From Tritrichomonas foetus (taxonomy: Eukaryota > Parabasalia > Tritrichomonadida > Tritrichomonadidae), in NCBI GenBank assembly GCA_001839685.1, contig MLAK01000938.1, positions 128,647 to 168,171 of the forward strand: DNA of 39,525 nucleotides, given 5' to 3'. A program made the translations under genes and the position numbers. Shown one piece after another: positions 8,421 to 16,544 of this stretch. Position 1 is the first letter of the stretch. Each line of letters starts with the position of its first letter. The notes under the pieces are model-generated. The model was not told the DNA's origin. It saw only the letters and a program-made list of their open reading frames with translations, and made no database searches.

Positions 8421-9983
8421 ATTATTTGTAGAATTAATATCAATTCCATCAAATGAAAGTAGTGCATGAACACATTCAATTTTTAAACTTTCTGTAGCTG
8501 CAAAGAGTGCAGACCATCCACTTGTTATTGTTTTAACATTAACGTTAATATTATCACATTGTAGAAGTAAATTTACAAATTCTGTACGTCCTGCTAAAGC
8601 TGCAGTATATAAAGCTGTCCATCCTTGATCAGTTACAGCATTTACATCTAAGTCTTTATTATATAAAAGAATTTTAACCATTTCTCCTCGATTATTCCAG
8701 ATAGCAGAATAAATTGGTGTCCAATAAATCATTAAAATATAAAACACCTTATATACTAAAAAAACTCTTGAATTTTTTTGATTCACATTAGCTCCATGTT
8801 CCATACAAAATTTAAAAACTTCGAGATTATTGGACCCACAAGAAGATTCAAGAAGAGTTCCATGATATTTATCAACCATTGATAAATCATTAACAATTGT
8901 ATCATAAATCCATCGAAAAATATCATTTCTATGATAGATAGTTGCAATATTAGCTGCACCACTGAAATTAAAATTCTCACGTTGTAAAATTCGAATAATT
9001 TCAATATTTCCACCAGCAATGGCAAAATGAACAGTAGTTTTCTTTTCTTCATCACATTTGTGAGCATCAGCACCATTAATAAAAAAATATTTAAAACATT
9101 TAACAGCTCCATAAAATGCAGCAACTTGAATTAGAGTTGGATCAGTTTGGCAAAACATTGAAAGTTCAAAAATTGACGGTAAACTGGTTTGATTATAATC
9201 GAAATCAGAAATATCGATTAAATTTTGAAGTGCTTCCAAATCATCATTTTTTATAATAACATTTATTTTATGGTGATTGCATCCATTTAATCTTAACTGC
9301 TTTAATAATTCCCAGTCATTTTTGCGTAACGTTTCCAAATTTCGGAAATAGTCATACATTTCTGGACTTAATTCGGGTCCTTCTTCTTCTTCTTCATCGC
9401 CAAAACGATCATTAATCATATGATTATTAATTCCAATATTATTCAAATTGTCATTTAAATCGATATTAAAAATAGTTTCATGTTGTGATGGTTTGTAATG
9501 ATTATATAGTTTTTCAAATAAAGTAGGATTAATCATTTCTATTTCTGGAGAAAACCATGCAAAATAGCTTGGATTGTCTGTTGAATATTGATGGATAAAA
9601 TCAACCAATTCTTGTGGATAAAGAAAATGATTTTCAAGACAATGTGCGAGAAAATGGAGGTTCTCTTGTTTAATTTTATCTTTTGTGAATATTGTGAATA
9701 AAATATCTGGCTTTAATTTTGATAAAGAATTTGTTGGTGATGCTGATTCTAATAATTTAAGGCAAAGATTTGCCGTGTATGGAATCTGCCATGGACGGTA
9801 TTCAATTAATATGAAAAGACTACTTGTGAGCTGACGAGGCCTGTCAGTGGAATGAATAAAAGTAGAATTCATAATAAATTGATAAACTGATTCCATGGTT
9901 TCTTCAGAGAGAGAAAGCAGATGTTTCTGAAGATCCATAATCATATTTACTTCCATTTCCAGCTCTGGCGGGAGATGGCTCAT
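8367..9983 (-). CDS. Ankyrin-repeat protein (DUF3447 type), N-terminal part before the frameshift
   Basis: The N-terminal 260 or so residues are the helical region typical of the very large trichomonad ankyrin family (LPPELEMEVNMI, then a segment on body regions such as FLAHCLENHFLYPQELVDFI). An acidic run follows (DEEEEEG), then ankyrin repeats beginning near residue 280, for example TLIQVAAFYGAVKCFKYFF and GWTALYTAALAGRTEFVNLLL. Such proteins are interaction scaffolds of unknown partner. Near residue 415 a 14-residue hydrophobic insertion interrupts a repeat just before WTPIYSA. The last 15 or so residues (after NSTNNEG) are out of the ankyrin frame, which resumes in another frame. The start ATG lies 33 bp from an AAAAAGTT octamer. 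Confidence 0.78.
   Translation of the reverse strand: MSHLPPELEMEVNMIMDLQKHLLSLSEETMESVYQFIMNSTFIHSTDRPRQLTSSLFILIEYRPWQIPYTANLCLKLLESASPTNSLSKLKPDILFTIFTKDKIKQENLHFLAHCLENHFLYPQELVDFIHQYSTDNPSYFAWFSPEIEMINPTLFEKLYNHYKPSQHETIFNIDLNDNLNNIGINNHMINDRFGDEEEEEGPELSPEMYDYFRNLETLRKNDWELLKQLRLNGCNHHKINVIIKNDDLEALQNLIDISDFDYNQTSLPSIFELSMFCQTDPTLIQVAAFYGAVKCFKYFFINGADAHKCDEEKKTTVHFAIAGGNIEIIRILQRENFNFSGAANIATIYHRNDIFRWIYDTIVNDLSMVDKYHGTLLESSCGSNNLEVFKFCMEHGANVNQKNSRVFLVYKVFYILMIYWTPIYSAIWNNRGEMVKILLYNKDLDVNAVTDQGWTALYTAALAGRTEFVNLLLQCDNINVNVKTITSGWSALFAATESLKIECVHALLSFDGIDINSTNNEGVLHHKDSLYTTFYCM
8384..8419 (-). repeat. 36-nt insertion element A inside an ankyrin repeat
   Basis: By eye this segment is identical to 8715-8750 at 29 of 36 positions. 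It sits immediately before the T-P-L of an ankyrin repeat and contains the frame disruption. On the minus strand it reads K-E-F-Y-I-I-K-I-H-C-T-P in the downstream frame. Confidence 0.6.
8715..8750 (-). repeat. 36-nt insertion element B inside an ankyrin repeat
   Basis: Counterpart of the element at 8384-8419 at the equivalent position of an earlier repeat. On minus it reads K-V-F-Y-I-L-M-I-Y-W-T-P in frame, 7 of 12 residues matching the other copy. The other ankyrin repeats in this protein have no such insertion. Confidence 0.6.
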
Positions 9984-10530
9984 GGAATGAAGGATAAAAG
10001 AAAAAAATATGTTTTAAACTTTTTCATGAATCTCATAGAAAAGCTTTGAAAATGATTTCAACTGTTTACACATAATCTTCACAAAAAGTTTTTGATGACA
10101 ATTTGAATTTTTTCTGAAAAATCAATGAAATTGAATACTCAATGTGTATATTTTTCAAATAAAGTCGAAATAGCTTATTAACACAATGAGTTCTTGATTG
10201 ATGGTTGATAATTCAAATTATATTATTGATTTTATTCATGTTACTGGCATTACAAATTCCAATTACTCATTTTTTGATCAAACAATTGATTTCAATCTTC
10301 ATAGTTTTTATAAATTTTTATGTAATTTCGATTGTTTTAGTCCAAATACTATATATTTCTTCATTACGACCAAAAATTAAACCAGAAATTCCAAAATTCA
10401 CAATTAGAATTGACCAAACAATATAGTAATCTTTTTCATGTCTAGTTTGAATGCAGTTGTATCAAATGCAATGATTTATTAGCAGAGCAAAAAACAAATT
10501 TTATAAAAATTATCAAAAATATATTTAATA
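9984..10530. other. Spacer with a weak hydrophobic ORF
   Basis: Region between the start of the ankyrin gene and the end of the Rab gene, both on minus. The octamer AAAAAGTT occurs on minus at 10017-10024 and on plus at 10083-10090. On plus, codons from an ATG at 10238 to the stop at 10426 give 62 residues with two hydrophobic stretches and a basic, Pro-rich tail (LRPKIKPEIPKF). Such ORFs arise easily in AT-rich DNA, so I do not call it a gene. Confidence 0.45.
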
Positions 10531-11097
10531 TTAGCAACATTTCCTCTTTACTTCTTCCTGATTTTCATCATCTATGATATGAATAGATTGCTGTGTCTCA
10601 TGAACAACATCTTGTGCTATTTCAGCAATCAAGTTGAATAATTCATCAATTCCTTGTCCTGTCATAGAACTGGTATATACAACATCTGCATTAACATCAC
10701 GCGCCTTTTCTTCAGCAACTTGGCTGTTGATGTCTTCATCTAACATATCAATTTTTGTTCCGACAAATATGAAGTGAGGGTTATTACAATTATTTCTCAC
10801 TTTTTCAATCCAATAATCAGCACTTTCCAGAGTGCTCTGATTTTTCATATCAAAACATATCACGAAAATGTCTCCCCTCAAATGAGATGAGACTATTGCT
10901 CTGTACCTTTCTTGTCCAGCTGTATCATAGACGATAAGTTTTTCGTTTCGCACATACATTGGATAATTGTTGACGCCGACTGTTTGTTGCACCTCTGTAC
11001 GAAGCTCTCCATAATTCTTCCGACTGATTAGTGAAGTCTTTCCAACACCTTGATCTCCTAAGAATATTACAGAAGTGGGAGCTCTATCGACTTCCAT
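10531..11097 (-). CDS. Rab-family small GTPase
   Basis: A vesicle-traffic switch. The P-loop is GDQGVGKT (14-21), the switch I threonine is T39, the switch II motif DTAGQE is residues 58-63, the G4 motif is TKID (114-117, instead of NKxD), and the G5 region is TSSM near 142-145. The protein ends in KRKCC; two terminal cysteines are the standard Rab geranylgeranylation signal, so it should be membrane-anchored. Length (188) is normal to slightly short. The T-K-x-D form of G4 is found in several real GTPases and should not abolish guanine specificity. The subfamily cannot be named safely; an early-secretory or Rab6/Rab5-like role would be a guess. It diverges from the coiled-coil gene across a 335-bp spacer. 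Confidence 0.93.
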   Translation of the reverse strand: MEVDRAPTSVIFLGDQGVGKTSLISRKNYGELRTEVQQTVGVNNYPMYVRNEKLIVYDTAGQERYRAIVSSHLRGDIFVICFDMKNQSTLESADYWIEKVRNNCNNPHFIFVGTKIDMLDEDINSQVAEEKARDVNADVVYTSSMTGQGIDELFNLIAEIAQDVVHETQQSIHIIDDENQEEVKRKCC

Positions 11098-11432
11098 TTG
11101 GAGAATTTTTGTGGAGCCAATTAAACATTCAATTTTTATCCAAATGGCATAGAAAAGGTATTCTCATCAGAATTTGTAACTCCTTTATCGTTGGTTAAGT
11201 AACTACAAAATGGAGTCGATTATTCTAACAACAGGAACTTATCAAGCGATAAAAATTGATTCATACTTTTCATAAATTTCAATGTTTATCTATTCATTCC
11301 CAGAAATATGCGCCTAAATTGGCATTCAAAAAATCATTCAATTTTTCTGCGAGATCCAATCGCTGGAGACTTATCGAATTCATTTCATTCAAATGTTAGC
11401 AACTTTTTGAAATAGGTTCGTTAATTGCGATA
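11098..11432. promoter_or_regulatory. Divergent promoter region, Rab and coiled-coil genes
   Basis: Shared 335-bp upstream region. An AACTTTTT octamer (the complement of AAAAAGTT) lies at 11401-11408, 24 bp before the coiled-coil gene. No ORF of note is present. Calling it a promoter is inference from gene arrangement. Confidence 0.45.
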
Positions 11433-14078
11433 ATGAGCTCTCGTGCGAGATATTCGCAGTCACCAATCAGCAAACGACAGCCGATAATTACCAAGCCAAC
11501 AACCGTAAATGGCCGCAATATGCAAAATAATGCCAGAACTTCACAACCAGCCAGATCGTCCGCAACATCCACTTCCTTACGTAAAGCTCCAGTTATTAAA
11601 TCATATTTGAATGATCCGCAGTGTATAGCCCTTCGTGAGGAGTTGATGGGCGCTGACGATCCAGATTACGACGATTATGATGATGAAAAACTATCAAAGC
11701 TGATGACCCACTTAAAAGAATACGAACATCAAAGTGCAATTAATGAAGACTACATGGAAGCTAATCGCGCAAGACTTTTGGGTGAAGAAATTATGTCAGT
11801 TTTGAAAATTCGAAAATCATGCGAGTTCACATCACGGGAAATTGAGAGAGATGATGTTGAACAAGAAAGGATGAATCAATTCGATAAAATGGTCAAAGAA
11901 AAAATTGACGAATTTGAAAATGAAACAATCACCAAACGTGAGACTATGCAGACTTTACATGAGCAGCAAATGACCCGCTTAGAAAAAGAATGGAGCACCA
12001 ACAAACCAGCTAAATATCGAAAGCCATCAGCCCATTTACTTCAATTAAAACACATCGAGAAAAATTTGGCAATGTCTGGGGATTATGATAGAGCTGCCAT
12101 CATTCATAAAGAAACAGAAGAACTAACTAAGAGAGAAATGGAGGAAGCTCAAAGAAATTTGGTGTTTGATTATAAAAAAGCAAAAGCAAAACTTGTTCAA
12201 AAACAACTAAATGATTCAGAACAATTTGAAAAAAGTCGAGCTGAAGGGTTAGATGTTCTCAAAAATAAATATAAAGTGATGAGACAAAAGTATGAAAATC
12301 GAGAAAGTGTTCTCAAAGCTCAAAGAAAAGCATCAAACGCCCGCAGAGCAAATTCAGCGCTCCAATCTATTGCACAACCATCACCATCTATTTCTGAAAG
12401 AACTAGCTCTATTCATCAAAATCTTTTACCTCCTTTAATCCCACCAAACGATCCAAACTTCTTACAAGAAGAAGAAAGGAAACAAAGAGAAGATAATAAA
12501 AAGAAAAGTCAATACCATAAGAAGCATGCTGAGTCAGCAATGAATAAATTCAACTTTTTCCAAACAGCCACCAGTGAAAAGAAATTGAAGACTCCAGCTG
12601 ATACACCATCTGAAACACAGAATAATACTCCAGCAAAAAGCACTCAACAAAAATCGCAACAATCTTCACAACAAATTTCACCAACAGCAAATTCAGGTAA
12701 AAATCAAGCTCAAATCAGAAAATTGAATGAAAACGACGAAAAGAAAGAAGATGAAGTGGCAGAAACCAAAGTCGAAGAAAATATACCTCAAAATGATACA
12801 GGTGGAACAGATGTTAAACCAAGTGAATATTCTTCTTCTTCCTCTTCAAGTGATGCTGAAGATGAAGAAAAAGATTCAAAAACTGTGGAAGATAAAGAAA
12901 AGATGCTTGGTGAAGTAAATAATGAAATGAAGGCAAGAGAAATATCGCAAAATGAGGAAACAAATGAAGAAACAAACGTTGAAAATACACCAACAACACT
13001 GGAATTAAATGTTATAGAAAATACCGAAAAATTGGTTGATGGAGTCGCCGAAGAAGCAAAAGATGAAGCAAAGGAAGAAACTCAACAAGAAGATGAAAAG
13101 AATAATGAAAAAGAAAAAGATGTTGAAGAGAAGAAAGAAGAAACTGAAAACGAAGAAAAGGTATTACCAAAGTCTAATGGAGNAATTGAAGTTATTGTTG
13201 CAGCTGATCAACCTGATGATGATTCACATGCTGAAGGAACGCCATTACCAAAGTCTAATGGAGGAATTGAAGTTATTGTTGCAGCTTATCAACCTGATGA
13301 TGATACTCCAGAACTACCACCTGATGTTGTACCAAAAATAGAATCAAAGGAAGAAGTCCCTGAATATACTGAAGAAGAACTTAAAGGTAAAGAAGGAAGT
13401 ATTGTTGTAATTCGTTCGCTTGATCCTTCCGGGCTTGAATCTTTGTTATCAAATCATGAAGATGAAGTAAACAAAGAAGATACTGAAGAAAAAGTAGAAA
13501 AGAAAGAAGCTGAAGCTGAAAACAAAGAAGGTGAAGCTGAAAACAAAGAAGGTGAAGCTAAAAAGAAAGAAGATGAGAAAACAAACGAATCAGAATCAGA
13601 ATCTTCTTCATCTTCTGATGATGAAAAAGCTGAGAAAGAGAAATCTGAGAAAAAGGAATCATCGCAAAGTGAATCGAGTGATAAAGAAGTAAAGAATGAA
13701 GAAATCGGGCCAGAAAAAACTGAAACTCAAAAAGATGAAGAAGTCAAAGAAAAGGACAAAGAAGTGAAAACAGATAACGAGAAAGAAAAATCAAGTGAAG
13801 ATAAAAAATCTTTAAGTTCAGAATCTTTTGATAGTGAAAATGACGAAAAGAAATCCGAAAAAGAAGACGCAAATAAATCTGACAAAGACGAAGAACCAAA
13901 TTCTGAAAAAGAAGAAAATGAAAAATCAGACAAAGAAGAGAAAACCAATCATGGAACAAGTAACTCTGAAAATGATTCGGAACAATCAGATAAGAAAAAA
14001 GATGAGAAAAAATCCGAAAAGGAGCCACAGAGTCAATCAGAAAAACCAATCGAAAGCGACTTCGATGAATCTGGATGA
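11433..14078 (+). CDS. Coiled-coil protein with long acidic low-complexity tail
   Basis: No named family is recognised. The first 60 or so residues are basic and Ser/Thr/Asn-rich. A short acidic motif (GADDPDYDDYDDE, about 73-85) leads into long helical, charged sequence to about residue 310 that should form a coiled coil. It includes a segment of the type MSGDYDRAAIIHKETEELTKRE, which resembles the UVR-like helical hairpins of many trichomonad cytoskeletal proteins. From about residue 380 to the end it is Glu/Lys/Ser-rich and probably disordered. Two near-identical 27-residue blocks (LPKSNGGIEVIVAA and following) are encoded by an 81-bp duplication. One base (13183) is undetermined, giving an unknown residue. 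A cytoskeletal or scaffold role is a guess. Confidence 0.85.
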   Translation: MSSRARYSQSPISKRQPIITKPTTVNGRNMQNNARTSQPARSSATSTSLRKAPVIKSYLNDPQCIALREELMGADDPDYDDYDDEKLSKLMTHLKEYEHQSAINEDYMEANRARLLGEEIMSVLKIRKSCEFTSREIERDDVEQERMNQFDKMVKEKIDEFENETITKRETMQTLHEQQMTRLEKEWSTNKPAKYRKPSAHLLQLKHIEKNLAMSGDYDRAAIIHKETEELTKREMEEAQRNLVFDYKKAKAKLVQKQLNDSEQFEKSRAEGLDVLKNKYKVMRQKYENRESVLKAQRKASNARRANSALQSIAQPSPSISERTSSIHQNLLPPLIPPNDPNFLQEEERKQREDNKKKSQYHKKHAESAMNKFNFFQTATSEKKLKTPADTPSETQNNTPAKSTQQKSQQSSQQISPTANSGKNQAQIRKLNENDEKKEDEVAETKVEENIPQNDTGGTDVKPSEYSSSSSSSDAEDEEKDSKTVEDKEKMLGEVNNEMKAREISQNEETNEETNVENTPTTLELNVIENTEKLVDGVAEEAKDEAKEETQQEDEKNNEKEKDVEEKKEETENEEKVLPKSNGXIEVIVAADQPDDDSHAEGTPLPKSNGGIEVIVAAYQPDDDTPELPPDVVPKIESKEEVPEYTEEELKGKEGSIVVIRSLDPSGLESLLSNHEDEVNKEDTEEKVEKKEAEAENKEGEAENKEGEAKKKEDEKTNESESESSSSSDDEKAEKEKSEKKESSQSESSDKEVKNEEIGPEKTETQKDEEVKEKDKEVKTDNEKEKSSEDKKSLSSESFDSENDEKKSEKEDANKSDKDEEPNSEKEENEKSDKEEKTNHGTSNSENDSEQSDKKKDEKKSEKEPQSQSEKPIESDFDESG
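13164..13303 (+). repeat. 81-bp tandem duplication inside the coiled-coil gene
   Basis: The sequence starting at 13164 recurs at 13245, 81 bp later. The first 59 bases of the two copies differ at one place, apart from an N at 13183. Each copy encodes PKSNG-x-IEVIVAA-x-QPDDD. The period keeps the frame. Confidence 0.85.
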
Positions 14079-14218
14079 GATTCTATAGTATTCTATTTTT
14101 ATAATTATAAATATTTCTGTTTTTTAAAAAATAAAAACGTTTCTTTAAATGCTATTTTCTACAATTCTTAATTTCTAAGTTTCACGGCGATGAATGACAT
14201 GTTTGATATATAAATCAA

Positions 14219-14356
14219 ATGAGTTTAATTTTGCTTCTCATTAATTTTATTGCTTTTTTCGTTGTCTTTCTCATATTAATGGTGACAGTATTCAACGATG
14301 ATAAAACACTGAGAAATGTCAGAATTGATGACTCACGACTTCTTGTTGTATCTTAA
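14219..14356 (+). CDS. Possible 45-residue single-span membrane protein
   Basis: From ATG 14219 the frame encodes a strongly hydrophobic stretch (about residues 2-24, LILLLINFIAFFVVFLILMV) followed by a polar tail with NDDK and RNVRIDDSR, ending at TAA 14354-14356. The clean split between a membrane span and a charged tail is more gene-like than most AT-rich chance ORFs. It is short, has no recognisable family, and its end overlaps the relic on the other strand by three bases. It may be a remnant or noise. Confidence 0.3.
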   Translation: MSLILLLINFIAFFVVFLILMVTVFNDDKTLRNVRIDDSRLLVVS

Positions 14357-14673
14357 AAGAAAACAATAAAACTAATTCCGATAAGAAACACAACTAACTT
14401 TTGAAATTGAAATGAATTCGATTGTGTATTTCGACTTGAACAAAATCCACCAAATCCTTCAATATCTAAAAATGAATAGATAGCTTTTGATCTTGATTTT
14501 CCCCCCTCCCCCTTTGGAAGATATATAACGATTTGACCAATTGAAAGACCAAACATTTCATCATTTGTAGGATCACCAACAATAAAGATTCCTGTTCCTG
14601 TTTCAAAATGATCATTTCCACTGATTTGTGTTAATGCTGAACTTTTTTCATCTTGATATGATCCAATAATTGA
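14353..14673 (-). pseudogene. Relic: C-terminal part of a membrane-anchored, FG-GAP-like protein
   Basis: The minus strand is open for 106 codons after an in-frame TAA at 14674-14676. The product reads as genuine protein: an extracellular-looking part with TGTGIFIVGDPTNDE and SIGQIVIYLPKG, then a Ser/Asn-rich linker, and a terminal hydrophobic stretch LVVFLIGISFIVFF that would be a membrane anchor. The alternation of G-x-x-I-V-G-D-P and G-Q-I-V-I-Y recalls one blade of an FG-GAP (integrin alpha type) propeller; this is tentative. The only Met is internal (14554-14556), so the intact start is missing. A neighbouring frame (MEHHKQDFINLDFNQLLDHI, ending near 14650) could be another piece after a frameshift. 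I read it as a degraded gene. Confidence 0.4.
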
Positions 14674-14928
14674 TTAAAATCTAAATTGATGAAATCCTGT
14701 TTATGATGTTCCATGTTCTTTTAAATAAGAAAACAAAGAGATGGTTCATCATTTATGTTCATTGATTTTTAATTATAGAATGCAGTTTACTTTGGTGCTT
14801 TCATAACCAAAATAAAAGATAAATGATAGAAAATATAATTAAATTAATCACAATTAATTGTATCTTCATCTATTCGTTGTTGGTATCTGGGCCTTTTTAT
14901 GAAAAAAAGTCTAAATCAATGATTGACT

Positions 14929-14999
14929 ATCAATCTTGGCTAAATTTGTTATAATGATGAAATTTGTGATAATGAATTTGGCTGGCTACCAAGATTGAT
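14929..14999. repeat. Inverted repeat with duplicated loop
   Basis: ATCAATCTTGG at 14929-14939 is the exact reverse complement of CCAAGATTGAT at 14989-14999. The 49-nt loop contains two tandem, slightly diverged copies of AAATTTGTKATAATGA, 18 bp apart. It could fold as a hairpin in DNA or RNA. Function unknown. Confidence 0.6.
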
Positions 15000-15266
15000 T
15001 AAAATTTAATAAAGAGCATCACCATTTTAACAGGAAATATCGGTCTTTTGTCATGAAAGAAAATTGAAGCATCTCTAAAAATTTGGTTTAATTTTCGCTT
15101 TTTAGTGGTTGTAGTGATGAAGACAAACTGTTTCAGTGGGCATTCAATGCACTAGGAGAAATAACTTGATGATTATAAACTTATAAATAATTTATCCTGA
15201 AAATCATTAAAATGATTTTTAAAAAAATAATAAGCTTGTAAATTGACTCTATATTAATATATTTAT

Positions 15267-16544
15267 TCAAATAACTAGTTTTTGGAGGTTTAAATCCAAA
15301 TTACCCTCCTGGATGGGCGCTTCGACTGGAGGAGTCAGACTTTCTTGTATTACTTCCTCGTCGACACCATCCATTAAATATTCTAACATGATATAGTTTC
15401 TATCGATTTGAGATCCGTCTACTTTCCTCACAATTATGGCTTCAGGAGGATTCACATCAATATCATCAAAATTGCATTCTCTTAAATCATAACCCAAGCA
15501 AAAATCACCTGGTCTCAAATCTGCACCAAGATGCGATTTCACATATATATTATTATCATTATTGCTCATTATAACTTTATTAAAATTATGATTATGATGA
15601 ATCTTATTAATTTTGTTATTGACAGAATAGCTAGATGGTATCAGCGTGAGATCACACATTTGGAGGCGACCGCATTTTGGCCCGAATGTGGTGACATCAA
15701 CAACATTAAACGGTCGCATTGATGATCTCATTTTTACAGCAGAAAATGGTTCTTTCCAATATTCTTCAGCTGGAATTTCTGCTTGAGCTCCAGTTGAAGG
15801 ATCGATCAGAATGATATTTTCTGATATGTCCGAACATATGCAAAGTTGGTCCCCACCCTTATTGAGTGAAGTAAAGAGTTGTTCTGGGACAGCAACTAAA
15901 TCATCAAGCCAAATTCCTGGGAGTGAAATAGCATAGGTCAAATTAAAATCAAATTCACCATTCTCTTTCATTATTCTATCGTTTGTCTCCTCAATTTTGA
16001 CTGCTATCGTTCTTTTAATGAACGATACAACTCTGAAAGCTGTTGATTTACTATTAAACTGATATAAAAGACTATCTTTCTCAAAGTGAGAATAGATAGC
16101 AGCTTTTATAGCAGTACATTCTTTTTCTATCGTTTCTTTGAGCCATTGAAGTGGGCGTGTGCGATTCGAATATGCTTCGATTTTAATTGTTGCCGTCCAC
16201 TGCTGAATTTGTTGCGATGAAAGGTATAAATTACATAAATCACAAATTTGGTCATCAATTTGAAACCAAACAACTTTTTGAATATGATTATTATTTTCAT
16301 AAAAAGAAAGGGAAATTGAAAATGAATGTGAAGTGGACGATGAATAAATCATATTAGCTCGCTCAATTTGAATGTTAGAAGTATCAAAACCATGGCCAAG
16401 GCAACAAACGCAAAAATCAACAAATTCTGGAGTGTCGAAGAGAATTGGGATCCATTGTCCATTTTGATTGAGATATCTGTTGCAATTTTTGCACTGATGT
16501 ATGTGTAGGGTTTCTGGTGGAAATGTGGCTTTGCATGTGTCCAT
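15267..16544 (-). CDS. NMD3: NMD3, 60S ribosomal subunit export adaptor (lacks first zinc ribbon)
   Basis: NMD3 binds the late pre-60S subunit and recruits CRM1 for export. Family marks: CKNCNRYL (C18, C21) with W31, matching the CKQCQRY...W of NMD3; CDLC (C101, C104), matching its MCGDCH segment; IDPSTGAQAEIPAEEYWKEPF; and LGADLRPGDFCLGYDL near the end of the folded region. Two things are unusual. The protein starts only about 17 residues before the C18 motif, so the usual N-terminal CCxCG...CxxC half is absent, and an in-frame TAA stands 9 bp upstream of the ATG. The acidic tail is also short, but the very C-terminus is L416-x3-L420-x2-L423-x-I425, a textbook CRM1 export signal. Length is 425 against about 500 in animals and yeast. 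Confidence 0.9.
   Translation of the reverse strand: MDTCKATFPPETLHIHQCKNCNRYLNQNGQWIPILFDTPEFVDFCVCCLGHGFDTSNIQIERANMIYSSSTSHSFSISLSFYENNNHIQKVVWFQIDDQICDLCNLYLSSQQIQQWTATIKIEAYSNRTRPLQWLKETIEKECTAIKAAIYSHFEKDSLLYQFNSKSTAFRVVSFIKRTIAVKIEETNDRIMKENGEFDFNLTYAISLPGIWLDDLVAVPEQLFTSLNKGGDQLCICSDISENIILIDPSTGAQAEIPAEEYWKEPFSAVKMRSSMRPFNVVDVTTFGPKCGRLQMCDLTLIPSSYSVNNKINKIHHNHNFNKVIMSNNDNNIYVKSHLGADLRPGDFCLGYDLRECNFDDIDVNPPEAIIVRKVDGSQIDRNYIMLEYLMDGVDEEVIQESLTPPVEAPIQEGNLDLNLQKLVI

Larger units (their letters stand above)
14079..15266. other. Convergent spacer with relic coding sequence and an inverted repeat
   Basis: This 1.2-kb spacer lies between the ends of the coiled-coil gene and NMD3. It holds a 45-codon ORF on plus, a 106-codon open stretch on minus that looks like the end of a lost membrane protein, and an 11-bp inverted repeat around a duplicated loop. 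A further short open stretch on plus ending at about 15170 (SDEDKLFQWAFNALGEIT) looks protein-like but is only about 21 codons. The rest is plain AT-rich sequence. Confidence 0.5.

Noticed and set aside
10201..10426. Hydrophobic plus-strand ORFs in the spacer before the Rab gene
   Set aside because: The longer reading starts from TTG; only 62 codons follow the first ATG, and hydrophobic frames are expected by chance in T-rich DNA.
12727..14088. Lys/Met-rich and Phe/Leu/Ser-rich ORFs overlapping the coiled-coil gene
   Set aside because: They are frame shadows of the GAA/AAA/TCA-rich coding sequence.
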